The notes under the pieces: model-generated
The model's database searches: none
What the model was told of the DNA's origin: nothing
The model's input: only the letters and a program-made list of their open reading frames with translations
NCBI GenBank assembly: GCA_014651175.1
Contig: BMWJ01000011.1
Location: 1-64,000, forward strand
Length of the DNA stretch: 64,000 bases
Reading direction: 5' to 3'
From: Streptomyces clavifer
GTDB taxonomy: Bacteria; Actinomycetota; Actinomycetes; Streptomycetales; Streptomycetaceae
Shown: piece after piece, positions 43,525 to 52,443 of the stretch
Layout of the letters: the number at the start of each line of letters is the position of its first letter
Numbering within the stretch: the first letter of the stretch is position 1
Position numbers and translations under genes: made by a program

Positions 43525-44154
43525 ATGCGCATCGCGATCATCGGAGCCGGAAACGTCGGCTCCGCCCTGAGTGCGGCCACCGTCCGGGCGGGACATGCTG
43601 TGTCGATCAGCGCGACCAGCCCCGACAAGGCGTCGGCAGTCGCCGCCGCCACGGGCGCGCACGCGGCGCGGGACAACGCCGCCGCCGTCGCCGACGCGGA
43701 GGTCGTGGTCCCGGCGGTGCCGGGCAACGCCGTGGAGGCCGTCGCCCGAGAGCTCGCTCCCGCACTGCCCGGCAAGATCGTCATCGACGCCACCAACCCG
43801 CTGAACGCCACCTACACCGACCTCGACATCGCGGAAACGGCCGCGGCGCAGAGCCTGCAGCGCAGTCTCCCCGGCGTACCGGTGGTCAAGGCGTTCAACA
43901 CGGTCTTCGCCGGCCGGCTGGGCACTCCCGTCGAAGGGGATCTGCGGCTCACCGGCTTCTATGCCGGTGACGATGCCGAGGCCAAGAGGACCGTCGCCGA
44001 GCTCCTCGCCTCCCTCGGCTTCAGCCCGGTGGACGCCGGTGGACTGCGCATGGCCAGAGCGCTGGAGGAGATGGCCTTCCTCAACATCTCGCTCAACGCC
44101 GGCAACGGCTGGGCCTGGCAGACGGGCTGGGCGCTGCTCGGCCCGACCTCCTGA
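43525..44154 (+). CDS. NADPH-dependent F420 reductase-like oxidoreductase
   Basis: A 209-aa Rossmann protein (start MRIAIIGAGNVGSAL, dinucleotide loop GxGNxG at residues 7-12) of the NAD(P)-binding 'F420-dependent NADP reductase-like' family: DATNPLN, VVKAFNTVFA and AGDDAEAKRTVAELLASLGF are typical. Such proteins reduce F420 or act on small substrates with NADPH; the real reaction is unknown. ATG 43525 has GAGGTGG 5 nt upstream. It is under the MarR repressor and runs with the small ORF and esterase downstream. Confidence 0.85.
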   Translation: MRIAIIGAGNVGSALSAATVRAGHAVSISATSPDKASAVAAATGAHAARDNAAAVADAEVVVPAVPGNAVEAVARELAPALPGKIVIDATNPLNATYTDLDIAETAAAQSLQRSLPGVPVVKAFNTVFAGRLGTPVEGDLRLTGFYAGDDAEAKRTVAELLASLGFSPVDAGGLRMARALEEMAFLNISLNAGNGWAWQTGWALLGPTS

Positions 44155-44167
44155 AGGAATCGGAACC

Positions 44168-44224
44168 ATGACCGACATCACCCTGATATCCGCCCCCGAC
44201 CTCACCGCGGGAGGGACCTCATGA
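44168..44224 (+). CDS. 18-codon ORF between the oxidoreductase and the esterase
   Basis: A small ORF encoding MTDITLISAPDLTAGGTS, with AAGGAA 9 nt before its ATG and its TGA overlapping the esterase ATG (ATGA). It may be a translational coupler for the esterase or the stub of a deleted gene; dioxygenase genes often sit at this point in similar modules. No domain is possible at this length. Confidence 0.4.
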   Translation: MTDITLISAPDLTAGGTS

Positions 44225-44832
44225 GCGCCTTCGGAGCGCCTGTCGTCGCGACCCGAGGGGACGCGGAAGGCCCGCTGGTCGTGCTGCTGCACGGCCGTGG
44301 TTCGCACGAGGGCGAGATCATCGGGCTGGCGGACGCCCTGCCGGACTCGCTCTCGTACGCCGCGGTGCGGGCGCCGATCGCGGAGAACGGCGGGTTCGCC
44401 TGGTTCGCCAACCGGGGGATCGGGCGTCCGGTTCCGCAGTCGCTCCGCGCAACCATGGACTGGTTCACACAGTGGCTCGACGAGGTGGCTCCGCCCGGCC
44501 GCCCGGTGTTCCTCGTCGGCTTCAGCGGCGGAGCCGCCTTCGCCGGCGGCCTGCTGCTGGACGATCCCGCTCGGTACGCGGGCGGGGCCATCCTCTACGG
44601 CACGCTGCCGTTCGAGGCGGGGGTGCCAACCGACGCCGGACGGCTGGCGGGGGTCCCGGTATTCGTCGCCCACGGCGAGCACGACCGCGTCATCCCCCGT
44701 GAACTGCTCGACAGGACCTGGGACTACCTGACGACCGGGTCCGGTGCTTCCGCCAGCACGCGGAGCGACCCGGTCGGCCACGGCATCGCCCCCGGCGCAC
44801 TGACCGCCCTCGCCGCCTGGCTCAACGCATGA
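44221..44832 (+). CDS. Alpha/beta hydrolase, phospholipase/carboxylesterase type
   Basis: A 203-aa serine hydrolase of the Abhydrolase_2 family. LHGRGSHEGEI forms the oxyanion region, GFSGGAAFAGG holds the nucleophile Ser, and the catalytic Asp (HGEHDRVIP) and His (VGHGIAPG) follow in order. Similar enzymes (MhqD type) accompany MarR repressors that sense quinones. GGGAGGG lies before the ATG, inside the overlapping small ORF. It ends the MarR-controlled module; no clear terminator hairpin follows. Confidence 0.88.
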   Translation: MSAFGAPVVATRGDAEGPLVVLLHGRGSHEGEIIGLADALPDSLSYAAVRAPIAENGGFAWFANRGIGRPVPQSLRATMDWFTQWLDEVAPPGRPVFLVGFSGGAAFAGGLLLDDPARYAGGAILYGTLPFEAGVPTDAGRLAGVPVFVAHGEHDRVIPRELLDRTWDYLTTGSGASASTRSDPVGHGIAPGALTALAAWLNA

Positions 44833-45216
44833 GACAAGGGCGGCCTGCCCGAATCAGCCGTGTGCGGGGCGGCCCTTCCACGTTGACGCTCTTCTCGCCG
44901 CGGAGCCTGCTCGCTCTGTCGCAGCACGACAACAGAGGCGTCACACGCGGCCGTCGACGGGGCGGCCGGTACCTGTCGCCCGACCGGGGGGCGACAGCCG
45001 GCGTGATGACCGCCATCCCCGGCCCCCTCCGCGGTCCTGCTGATCAGACCCCGGCTCACGTCCCAGGCCGGGACGACCGCGCGGCAAGCGGCAACCGGCT
45101 GCCGAGTGCGTCCGTGCCGTCCAGGAGGCCCGCGGCCCGCCCGCGGTCGGACAGCTGATGAGCGGATCGATCTCTGCTGCGCCTCGATCGAGTCCGATGC
45201 CTGACAGCATCACCCC
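44833..45216. other. Intergenic region without a visible gene
   Basis: 384 nt between the esterase stop and the permease start. I see no ORF with a recognisable product, no strong hairpin and no operator. Confidence 0.6.
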
Positions 45217-46470
45217 ATGGCGAGAGACTCTTCTTGGCGGCAACTGTGGTCCGTCGGGCCCGGGGGTGACGGGCCGAAAGGCATCGCGCGGAGGCTGCAT
45301 CCGCTCGACTGGGTCGCGGGCGGCCTGCTGGCCCTCGGGCTGATCGCTGTAGTCACCGGTCTGCTGCCCACCGAGCCGGCCGCGGAGCAGATGCGGCGTA
45401 TCGGTCCGCTCGTGGTGTTCCTCGGCACCGTGATCGTGATGGCTGAGCTGACGAGCCGGGCACAGGTCTTCGACGTGGTGGCTGCCTGGGTGGCCCGAGC
45501 GGGTCGCGGACGGTACGTGCTCCTCTTCGTGCTGTGCGTGCTGTTCGCCTCGCTCACCACGATCACGCTGAATCTGGACACGACGGCGGTCCTGCTCACC
45601 CCGGTCGTGCTGGCGCTGGCCGCCCGGGTGGGTATCGCGGCGGTCCCGCTGGCGATGACGACGGTGTGGCTCGCGAACACCGCGAGTCTGCTGCTGCCGG
45701 TGTCGAATCTGACGAACCTGCTGGCGGCCGACCGGGTGGCGCTCTCCCCGTCCGGCCTGGCCGCGGTGATGTGGCTGCCCCAGCTCGCTGCGATCGGCGT
45801 GACGGCGGCGTGTCTGTGGGCCTTCTACTGGAGGCGTGGGCGGCGCGGCCAGGACCGGTACACCCCGCCGGCGGCCCCGGTGGCCGAGGATCCCGTCCTG
45901 CTGCGGATCTGCGCGGTGGCATGTGCGGGGTTCCTGCTGGCGATCCTGCTCGCGGACGTTCCGCTCTGGGCTGCGTCGCTGACCGCGATGGTGGTCGTGG
46001 TCGCGGCCTTCGCCGTACGGGGGCGCGGGCGGGAACTGCGGCTGTCATTGGTGCCGTGGCGGCTGCTGGTTCTCGTGCCGGGCATGTTCCTGGTGGTGGA
46101 GACGGTCAACGCGCATGGTCTGCACGAAATGCTGGAGCGGGCTCTCGGCTCCGACAACGGGTTCGCGGGAATGGTGCGGTCGGCCGCGGTGGGTGCGGGG
46201 ATGTCGAACGTCCTGAACAACCTGCCGGCCTACGTGGCGGGCGAGGCAGTCGTCCCGGCAGGGAACCGTGAGCAGCTGTTGGCGCTGCTCATCGGTGTCA
46301 ACGTGGGTCCGCTCGTCACTCCGTGGGCCTCCCTGGCGACGCTGCTGTGGTTCGAGCGGTGCCGGCTGCACGGGACGCGGATCGACATGGGCCGCTTCCT
46401 GTGGACGGGGCTGGTGCTGTCCGCGACGGCGACACTGGCCGCGGTCTGCGCGCTGTGGCTGGTCAGCTGA
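45217..46470 (+). CDS. ArsB/NhaD-superfamily (SLC13-like) permease
   Basis: A 417-aa ion-transporter-superfamily permease with about ten hydrophobic helices. The two half-repeats are visible: LTTITLNLDTTAVLLTPVVLALA with the LANTASLLLPVSNLTNLL loop in the first, and AAVGAGMSNVLNNLPAYVAGEAV with VNVGPLVTPWASLATLLW in the second, the Asn-rich loops typical of ArsB and citrate-type transporters. Cargo could be arsenite, another anion or Na+/H+; no ars genes adjoin, so arsenite export is only one option. No ribosome site precedes ATG 45217. A perfect hairpin starts at its stop codon. Confidence 0.85.
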   Translation: MARDSSWRQLWSVGPGGDGPKGIARRLHPLDWVAGGLLALGLIAVVTGLLPTEPAAEQMRRIGPLVVFLGTVIVMAELTSRAQVFDVVAAWVARAGRGRYVLLFVLCVLFASLTTITLNLDTTAVLLTPVVLALAARVGIAAVPLAMTTVWLANTASLLLPVSNLTNLLAADRVALSPSGLAAVMWLPQLAAIGVTAACLWAFYWRRGRRGQDRYTPPAAPVAEDPVLLRICAVACAGFLLAILLADVPLWAASLTAMVVVVAAFAVRGRGRELRLSLVPWRLLVLVPGMFLVVETVNAHGLHEMLERALGSDNGFAGMVRSAAVGAGMSNVLNNLPAYVAGEAVVPAGNREQLLALLIGVNVGPLVTPWASLATLLWFERCRLHGTRIDMGRFLWTGLVLSATATLAAVCALWLVS

Positions 46471-46506
46471 CCCGGGCCCGGACGCATCGGCATCCGGGCC
46501 CGGGTC
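46469..46506 (+). terminator. Hairpin terminator overlapping the permease stop
   Basis: GACCCGGGCCCGGA (46469-46482) pairs perfectly with 46493-46506, loop 10 nt; the left arm begins inside the TGA stop codon. Confidence 0.8.
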
Positions 46507-46596
46507 GCTCAGCCCTGAGCTGCTGAACCGGGCCCCGAAGCCCGTGCCCATCCGCCGCCGACCGCATCGGTGGCCGCGAGGAGGGACCGGTCGGCC

Positions 46597-46625
46597 GGGC
46601 GAGCCCTGGAGGCCCGCCCCTTTTT
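46597..46625 (+). terminator. U-tract terminator-like stem
   Basis: GGGCG (46597-46601) can pair with CGCCC (46615-46619), followed at once by TTTTT (46621-46625). The stem is short, but a T5 run is rare at this GC content, so it may back up the hairpin at 46469. Confidence 0.45.
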
Positions 46626-46735
46626 GTTCCTACGGTCCCGGTGGAGGACTTCGGAGGAACACGGGCGGGCGTGCCGCGCGGGACCGCGTGCCCGGCACGC
46701 CCTGATGCTGTACGGGCACGCGGTCGTACGCCGCT

Positions 46736-46767
46736 CATCCGCTTCCCCGTTCCCGGGGAAGCGGATG
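46736..46767 (-). terminator. Hairpin terminator of the GH42 sugar operon
   Basis: CATCCGCTTCCCCG (46736-46749) pairs perfectly over 14 bp with 46754-46767, loop TTCC, 16 nt beyond the GH42 stop on the minus strand. Confidence 0.82.
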
Positions 46768-46783
46768 CTCTCGACAACGGACG

Positions 46784-48841
46784 TCAGCGGGCCCCTTCCC
46801 GGTGTAGTGAAGCCTGTTGGGGTACTGCCCGCTCCCTGAGGACCACGACGTCCCCCGCCGGGAGGCTCACGTACTCCGGCAGTGCCGAACCGTCGAGCGC
46901 TGTGTGGCCTGCGACGGGGATGCGCACCTCGCGGTCCGTGTGGTTGACGAGGAAGAGGTAGGAGCGATCGCCGGCGCGGCGGCGTACGGCCTCGATGCCG
47001 GGTGGTACGGCCGCCGCGGGCTCGGCTCCGGCCTCCCGGCACACAGCGTCGAGCAGATCGCGCAGGGATTGCGCGGGCAGCGCCGCCGCGGCGTACCAGC
47101 CGACGCCGCCGCCGTAGGAGTGCCGGGTCACGGCGGGGCCGCCGCGGGCGGGGCCCCCGTCGGGGCCGTCGGCGAACCGCAGCCGGGCGGTGCAGCCGCG
47201 CGACGCGACCCGCTCGGACCACAGCAGCGCGCGGGAGCTGTCGGACAACAGGGCCGATTCGCCCTGCCGCAGCGGGAGGTACTCGTCGACGACGAGGCCC
47301 AGCAGGTCGCGGAACGCACCGGGGTACCCGCCGGTGCGCACCCGGTCATGGGTGTCGACGGCCCCGCTGAAAGGGCCGAGGACGGCGTGGCCGCCTCCCC
47401 GCACATAGGAGTGGAGGGCGTCGGCGTCCGTGTCGGACACCAGATACAGGCTCGGCGCGAGGACGGCCCGGTACCGGCTCAGGTCGGTGTCCGGTGCGAC
47501 CAGGTCGCAGGTGACGCCGAGGTCCCACAGCGCCCCGTACCAGTCCCTGACCGTGTCCAGGTAGCGCAGGTGCTGCGAGGGCCGGGCCTCCAGCTCCAGT
47601 GCCCACCAGGCGTGCCAGTCGAAGAGCAGTGCCACGTCCGCCTGCACACGGGTGCCGCGCACCTCGGACATGGCGCCGAGCTCGGCGCCGAGGGAGCTGA
47701 CCTCGCCCCAGGTGCGGGTACCGGTGCCGCCGTGCGGCAGCATCGCGGAGTGCCACTTCTCCGCGCCCGCCCGGGACTGCCGCCACTGGAAGAAGAGGAT
47801 GCCGTCGGCGCCGCGGGCCAGGTGGGTCAGGCTGTTGCGGCGCATCTCGCCGGGCTCTTTCGGCACGTTGACGGGCTGCCAGTTGACCGCGGAGGTGGAG
47901 TGCTCCATGAGCAGCCAGGGGCGGCCGTCGGCCATGCCGCGGGCGAGGTCGGCGTTGAGTGCGAGGTCGATGTGGTTGCCGGGGTCCGCCGCCACCAGGT
48001 AATGGTCCACGGAGACGATGTCCGACTGCCGGGCGAAGGCGTGCCCGTCGACCTTCTTCTCCAGGGTGCCGAGCAGGTTGGTCGTGATCGGGATGCCGGG
48101 GGAGGCCTCCCGCAGCAGCGCGCTCTCCGCACGGTGCCGGGCGAGCAGGGCGTCGGAGGAGAAGCGCCGGTAGTCGAGTTCCTGGCCGGGGTTGCGGAAG
48201 GCGGTGGTGTCGCGGGGCGGGTCGATCTCCTCCCAGTCGCCGTAGCGCTGTCCCCAGAAGTCGGTGCCCCAGACGTCGTTGACCCGGGCCGGCGTCGTGT
48301 AACGGTCGCGCAGCCAGGTACGGAATGCCGCAGCGCTGGTGTCGCAGTAGCAGAGGGCGTTGTGGTTGCCCCACTCGTTGTGCACGTGCCACATGACGAC
48401 GGCCGGATGGTCCGCGTAGCGTCTCGCCAGCTTGCCCACGACGGCGTCGGCGGCCCGGGCGTAATCGGGACTGCTGGGGCAGAACGCCTGCCTGCTGCCG
48501 TGGCTCAGCCGGGTACCCGACGCGGTCAGCGGCAGTGAGCGGGGGTAGGCCTTGCTGAACCAGGGTGGCGGGGCGGCGGTGGGGGTGGCGAGGTCGACGG
48601 CGACGCCGGCGGTGTGCAGCAGGTCGATGACCGTGTCGAGCAACGCCCAGTCGTACGCTCCCGGGCGGGGTTCGATGCGGGACCAGGAGAACACCCCGAC
48701 GGTGACGAGGTTGACTCCCGCCTCGCGCATGAGGCGTACGTCCTCGTGCCAGACGTCCTCGGGCCACTGCTCCGGGTTGTAGTCGCCACCGTAGGCGATC
48801 CCGCCGAGCCGGTCCGCGAGCGTGCTCATCGGATCCGTCAT
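46784..48841 (-). CDS. Glycoside hydrolase family 42 beta-galactosidase
   Basis: A 685-aa GH42 enzyme. The barrel begins GGDYNPEQWP, carries the acid/base Glu in WHVHNEWGNH and the nucleophile Glu in WLLMEHSTSAVNWQ; a trimerisation domain (VALLFDWHAWWALE, YRAVLAPSLYLVSD) and a small beta C-terminal domain follow. It hydrolyses beta-galactosides; without a signal peptide it acts on sugars brought in by the neighbouring importer. ATG 48841 overlaps the permease stop (ATGA); ATG 48829 is an alternative start. It is the last gene of the operon, with a terminator 16 nt later. Confidence 0.93.
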   Translation of the reverse strand: MTDPMSTLADRLGGIAYGGDYNPEQWPEDVWHEDVRLMREAGVNLVTVGVFSWSRIEPRPGAYDWALLDTVIDLLHTAGVAVDLATPTAAPPPWFSKAYPRSLPLTASGTRLSHGSRQAFCPSSPDYARAADAVVGKLARRYADHPAVVMWHVHNEWGNHNALCYCDTSAAAFRTWLRDRYTTPARVNDVWGTDFWGQRYGDWEEIDPPRDTTAFRNPGQELDYRRFSSDALLARHRAESALLREASPGIPITTNLLGTLEKKVDGHAFARQSDIVSVDHYLVAADPGNHIDLALNADLARGMADGRPWLLMEHSTSAVNWQPVNVPKEPGEMRRNSLTHLARGADGILFFQWRQSRAGAEKWHSAMLPHGGTGTRTWGEVSSLGAELGAMSEVRGTRVQADVALLFDWHAWWALELEARPSQHLRYLDTVRDWYGALWDLGVTCDLVAPDTDLSRYRAVLAPSLYLVSDTDADALHSYVRGGGHAVLGPFSGAVDTHDRVRTGGYPGAFRDLLGLVVDEYLPLRQGESALLSDSSRALLWSERVASRGCTARLRFADGPDGGPARGGPAVTRHSYGGGVGWYAAAALPAQSLRDLLDAVCREAGAEPAAAVPPGIEAVRRRAGDRSYLFLVNHTDREVRIPVAGHTALDGSALPEYVSLPAGDVVVLRERAVPQQASLHREGAR

Positions 48842-49734
48842 GACTTCACCGCCCCGGCGGCCAGGCCCGCGCGCCAGTAGCGCTGGAGCAGCAGGAAGGT
48901 GATCACGATCGGGACGACCGAGACGAGCGCGCCGACCAGGGTCAGGGTCTGGAGCTCCGGGGCCCTGCTGGTCTGGGACTGCCAGGTGAACAGGCCCAGG
49001 GTGACCGGGTAGAGCCGATCGTCCTGAAGCATGATCAGAGGAAGCAGGAAGTTGTTCCAGATGACGACGAACTGGAAGAGGAAGACGGTCACCAGGGCCG
49101 GGGACATCAGGCGCAGAGCGATGGTGCGGAAGATGGTCCACTCGCCGGCGCCGTCGATCCGGGCCGCCTCGATGACCTCGTCGGGGATCGACGCGGCGGC
49201 GAAGATGCGGGACAGGTAGACACCGAACGGGCTGACCACACTGGGCAGGAACACCGACCAGAAGGTGTTGGTGGCGTCCACCTCGGCGAACAGCAGGAAG
49301 AGAGGGAGCGCCAAGGCGGTGGCGGGCACCAGGACGCCTCCCAGGATCACCGAGAAGATCGCCTCCCGGCCCTTGAACTGGTATACGGCCAGGGCGTATC
49401 CGGCCATCGCGGCGAGCAGCGTGCCGACCGCCGCGCCGGCCCCTGCGTACGCCAGGCTGTTGCCGAGCCAGCGGAGGTAGATGCCGTCCTGCTGGCTGAA
49501 GAGAGCGGTGAGGTTCTCGCCCAGGTGCCAGTCGGCGGGGAGCAGGCCGGCTGTGGTGACCAGGTCGCTCTGGCTCTTGGTCGCGGCGATCAGCAGCCAG
49601 TAGACGGGCAGCAGCATGTAGCCGGCGACCAGCGCCATGAACACGAGCACGGGCACGCTCGACAGCGCGGGTCCGCGACGCGGACGGGTGGTCGCGGGAG
49701 CGTGTGCGCCCTCGGTACGGGTGAGGAGGGTCAT
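48838..49734 (-). CDS. Carbohydrate ABC transporter permease (MalG type)
   Basis: A 298-aa permease with six spans and the EAA loop IEAARIDGAGEWTIFRTIALRL. It partners the MalF-type permease, whose stop codon overlaps its own ATG (ATGA), and overlaps the GH42 start by 4 nt. CUT1 importer, with no ATPase in the operon. Confidence 0.9.
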   Translation of the reverse strand: MTLLTRTEGAHAPATTRPRRGPALSSVPVLVFMALVAGYMLLPVYWLLIAATKSQSDLVTTAGLLPADWHLGENLTALFSQQDGIYLRWLGNSLAYAGAGAAVGTLLAAMAGYALAVYQFKGREAIFSVILGGVLVPATALALPLFLLFAEVDATNTFWSVFLPSVVSPFGVYLSRIFAAASIPDEVIEAARIDGAGEWTIFRTIALRLMSPALVTVFLFQFVVIWNNFLLPLIMLQDDRLYPVTLGLFTWQSQTSRAPELQTLTLVGALVSVVPIVITFLLLQRYWRAGLAAGAVKS

Positions 49735-50642
49735 CCCTGCCTCCTGGCAGTGAAGCGGAGGAACAGGAAGGACAGCGCGAAGGTGGCCACGGCGAGGAGC
49801 ACCGACAGGGCCGCGGCTTCGCTGTAGTGGTCACCCGCCGCGAGCGAGTACGCGGCGAGGTTCGGTGTGTACGTGCTGGTCACACTGGTGGAGATGGCAC
49901 GGAACACCTGCGGCTCGGTGAACAGCTGGAAGGTGCCGATGAGGGAGAAGACGCCGGTCAGCACGAGGGCCGGCCTGATGACGGGCACCTTGATGCGCAG
50001 AGCGATCGTCCACGCTCCCGCCCCGTCGACCCGGGCGGCCTCACCGAGGTCCGCGGGCACGGCCTGCAGTGCCGCGTACATGATCAGCATGTTGTAGCCG
50101 GTGTACGTCCAGGTGACGACGTTACCGATCGACCACAGGATGGCGTCGGGGCCGAGCAGGTCGACGTCGACCTGCGCCGAGCGGAGCAGGTCGACGACGG
50201 GGGACAGCTGCGGGTCGTACAGGAAGGCCCACATCAGGGCGGCCACGACGCCCGGGATGCCGTACGGGACGAAGTAGACCAGGCGGAAGAACCGCTTGAG
50301 GCGCGCCACGGCGGAGTCGAGCAGCAGTGCGAGGGTCAGCGCGAGGGCGAGCATCACCGGTATCTGCACCAGGCCGAAGAGCGCCACGCGTATCAGGCTG
50401 TCGACGAAGAACGGCTCGGCCATGACGTCGGCGTACTGCTGGAACCCCGCGAAGACCGTCTCGGCGCGGCCGAAGGTGCCGCCACGGCGCTCGGTTTTGT
50501 GCAGGCTCTGCCAGAACGCGTAGCCGACCGGCACCAGCGTGAACAGCACGAACGGGATCAGGAACGGGGCGAGGAACGCGAACGGTGCGAGGGTGCGGTG
50601 GCGGCGGGGAGCCGCCGCCACCGGGGTTCGGGTGGTCTTCAC
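49731..50642 (-). CDS. Sugar ABC transporter permease (MalF type)
   Basis: A 303-aa permease: first span FLAPFLIPFVLFTLVPVGYAFW, a periplasmic loop with FGRAETVFAGFQQYADV, and the EAA loop GEAARVDGAGAWTIALRIKVP. It starts at GTG 50642 with a weak ribosome site, 60 bp after the binding-protein gene, and is coupled to the next permease by ATGA. The operon design suggests uptake of a galactose-containing oligosaccharide. Confidence 0.9.
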   Translation of the reverse strand: MKTTRTPVAAAPRRHRTLAPFAFLAPFLIPFVLFTLVPVGYAFWQSLHKTERRGGTFGRAETVFAGFQQYADVMAEPFFVDSLIRVALFGLVQIPVMLALALTLALLLDSAVARLKRFFRLVYFVPYGIPGVVAALMWAFLYDPQLSPVVDLLRSAQVDVDLLGPDAILWSIGNVVTWTYTGYNMLIMYAALQAVPADLGEAARVDGAGAWTIALRIKVPVIRPALVLTGVFSLIGTFQLFTEPQVFRAISTSVTSTYTPNLAAYSLAAGDHYSEAAALSVLLAVATFALSFLFLRFTARRQG

Positions 50643-50702
50643 AGGTGACTTTCGGGTTGGGTCCTACCAGCGGGGCGGAGCGGGAGAAGACCGGCCGGAG
50701 AG

Positions 50703-52085
50703 TCAGTCCGTCACGTCCAGCGACTGCTTGCGCAGTGACTCGGTGCTCTGCGAGTCGGTGTCCTTCAGCACGTCGCCCAGCGTGCTGCCGCCGCCGGTGG
50801 CCTTGGCGGTGCCGTCACTCAGGAAGCGGTAGGTGTCGGTCATGGTCGGGCCCCAGGTGAAGTCGGTGTCCACGTTCCCCGACGCCTGTGCGAACACGTC
50901 GAAGATCGGCTGCTTGCCGTAGAAGTCGACCGGCTCCTTCAGCGCGGGCAGTTCCAGACCGCTCTTGGCTGCGGGGTAGAGACCGCCCTCCTGGTTGAGG
51001 ATCTCCAGTGCCTTGGCGTCGGTGTTGAGCCACAGCGCGAACTTCGCCGCCTCGGCCGGGTGTTGGCTGTCCTTGAGGACGGCGGTGGTCGAACCACCCC
51101 AGTTGCCCGCCTGCTTCTGGCCCTTCTCCCACTGCGGCATGGGTGCGACGGCCCACTTGCCGGCGGTTGCCTTGGCGTTGTCGCGAATGGTGCTGTACCC
51201 CCACGCCGCGCTGATCCATGTGACGACCTCACCGTCGTTCCAGGACTTGTACAGGGCGGGGGAGAAGCCCTGGAGATCGGTGGCGACGAGCTTGTCGTCG
51301 ATGAGCTTCTGCCAGTAGTCGGCCACTTCGCGACTCTCGGGCCGGTCGACGGTCACTTTCCACTTGTCGCCGTTGCGCTCGAACATGGGGGCTTTGTTCT
51401 GCCACAGCAGGCCGGTGAACCAGTTCGGGTCGGTCTGCGAGAAGTGGGTGATGTACTGACTCTTGTTCGCCGCCTTGATCTTCCGGGCTGCGGCTTCGTA
51501 CTCCTCCCAGGTCGTCGGCGCGGCCAGGCCGAGCTTGTCGAAGACGTCCTTGCGGTAGAAGAGCGCCATCGGGCCGGTGTCCTGGGGCACCGCCCACACA
51601 CCGTCCTCGCCCCCGGCGCCGAAGTCCACCTGTGACCAGGTCCAGTCGACGAACTTCGAGCCGGCTTCCTCGACGCCGTCGCACTTCGCGATGTCGATGA
51701 GTCCGCCCTTGAGGCGGAAGCTGGCGAGCGAGTCGTACTCGATCTGTCCGAGGTCGGGGGCCTTGCCGGCCTTCAGGGCGTTGGACAGGTTCTGGTACGA
51801 ACCGGCGTTTCCTGACGGCGTCGTCTTCAGCTTGACCTGGATGTCGGGGTTCTCGCCGTTCCAGACGTCGACGGCCTTCTGCATGCCCGGCACCCACGAC
51901 CAGTAGTCGAGAGAGACCTTGCCCGAGGCGGGTTCGCATGCGGCGCCCGCTGCCGCGTCGGCCTTGTCGTCCGAACCGCCGCTGCACGCGGTCAGTGCCG
52001 CAAGGACGAGAACCACGCCCCCGGCCACGCCGCCTCGGACGACGGACCTGCGACGGGTGACCGAAACGCGCTTGCGAACTGCCAT
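50703..52085 (-). CDS. Extracellular sugar-binding lipoprotein of an ABC importer
   Basis: A 460-aa family 1 solute-binding lipoprotein. The signal peptide has three arginines ahead of the hydrophobic core (VTRRRSVVRGG) and a lipobox LTAC near residue 33. The mature part shows KVSLDYWSWVPGMQKAVDVWNG and GVWAVPQDTGPMALFYRKDVFDKLG, typical of CUT1 sugar receptors. ATG 52085 has AAAGGAG about 11 nt upstream; the frame opens further up without features. A TTGACT -35-like box and two inverted repeats lie upstream, and a LacI gene precedes on the same strand. Confidence 0.9.
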   Translation of the reverse strand: MAVRKRVSVTRRRSVVRGGVAGGVVLVLAALTACSGGSDDKADAAAGAACEPASGKVSLDYWSWVPGMQKAVDVWNGENPDIQVKLKTTPSGNAGSYQNLSNALKAGKAPDLGQIEYDSLASFRLKGGLIDIAKCDGVEEAGSKFVDWTWSQVDFGAGGEDGVWAVPQDTGPMALFYRKDVFDKLGLAAPTTWEEYEAAARKIKAANKSQYITHFSQTDPNWFTGLLWQNKAPMFERNGDKWKVTVDRPESREVADYWQKLIDDKLVATDLQGFSPALYKSWNDGEVVTWISAAWGYSTIRDNAKATAGKWAVAPMPQWEKGQKQAGNWGGSTTAVLKDSQHPAEAAKFALWLNTDAKALEILNQEGGLYPAAKSGLELPALKEPVDFYGKQPIFDVFAQASGNVDTDFTWGPTMTDTYRFLSDGTAKATGGGSTLGDVLKDTDSQSTESLRKQSLDVTD

Positions 52086-52139
52086 GAGATCGCTCTCCTT
52101 TGAGCCGGGGGTGTCACGCCTGAGTGGGTGACGGCGGCT

Positions 52140-52166
52140 ACTTTCACTACAGAGATCAACGAAAGT
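52140..52166. promoter_or_regulatory. ACTTTC/GAAAGT inverted repeat over the binding-protein promoter
   Basis: ACTTTC (52140-52145) and GAAAGT (52161-52166) form 6-bp arms 15 nt apart, 55 nt upstream of the binding-protein ATG. The right arm overlaps a minus-strand TTGACT (52169-52164), a candidate -35 box. Confidence 0.4.
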
Positions 52167-52300
52167 CAACACCTCCGGCAAACTTTGCCCGACACCGCGA
52201 CCTGTTCGTGATGCGCTGGAGTGAGGGGTTGACCGCCGGACATGGCGCTTGAGCTGCGCATACTCCGCCAGGATGTCGACTGTCCGCCCGATGCAGGAAA

Positions 52301-52320
52301 AGACGTAATCGATTACGTCT
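52301..52320. promoter_or_regulatory. Perfect 20-bp LacI-type palindrome
   Basis: AGACGTAATCGATTACGTCT is fully palindromic with a central CG step, the typical LacI-family operator design. It lies between the LacI gene (ends 52444) and the binding-protein gene, 216 nt upstream of the latter's start. Confidence 0.75.
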
Positions 52321-52443
52321 AAAACGATTCAGTTCGTGAGTGTTCTGTTCGGCGGAGGTCCGAGAGGGCAGTTCGCCGTCATTGGACGGGTCGGGTGCCT
52401 ACGGTGCGATCGGAGGATGGGCGGGTCGAGGGAAGGACCGGAA

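Larger units (their letters stand above)
46471..46783. other. Convergent intergenic region filled with terminators
   Basis: Between the ArsB/NhaD-type permease and the GH42 gene. It holds the hairpins at 46469-46506, 46597-46625 and 46736-46767. No gene is visible. Confidence 0.7.
52086..52443. other. Regulatory region of the GH42 sugar operon
   Basis: No gene is visible. It holds the 20-bp palindrome (52301-52320) and the ACTTTC/GAAAGT repeat (52140-52166), and is clearly richer in A and T than its surroundings near both. Confidence 0.6.

Noticed and set aside
48842-49834. A 1016-codon frame for the GH42 protein
   Set aside because: The first 331 codons are antiphase to a permease gene; GH42 sequence begins at 48841.
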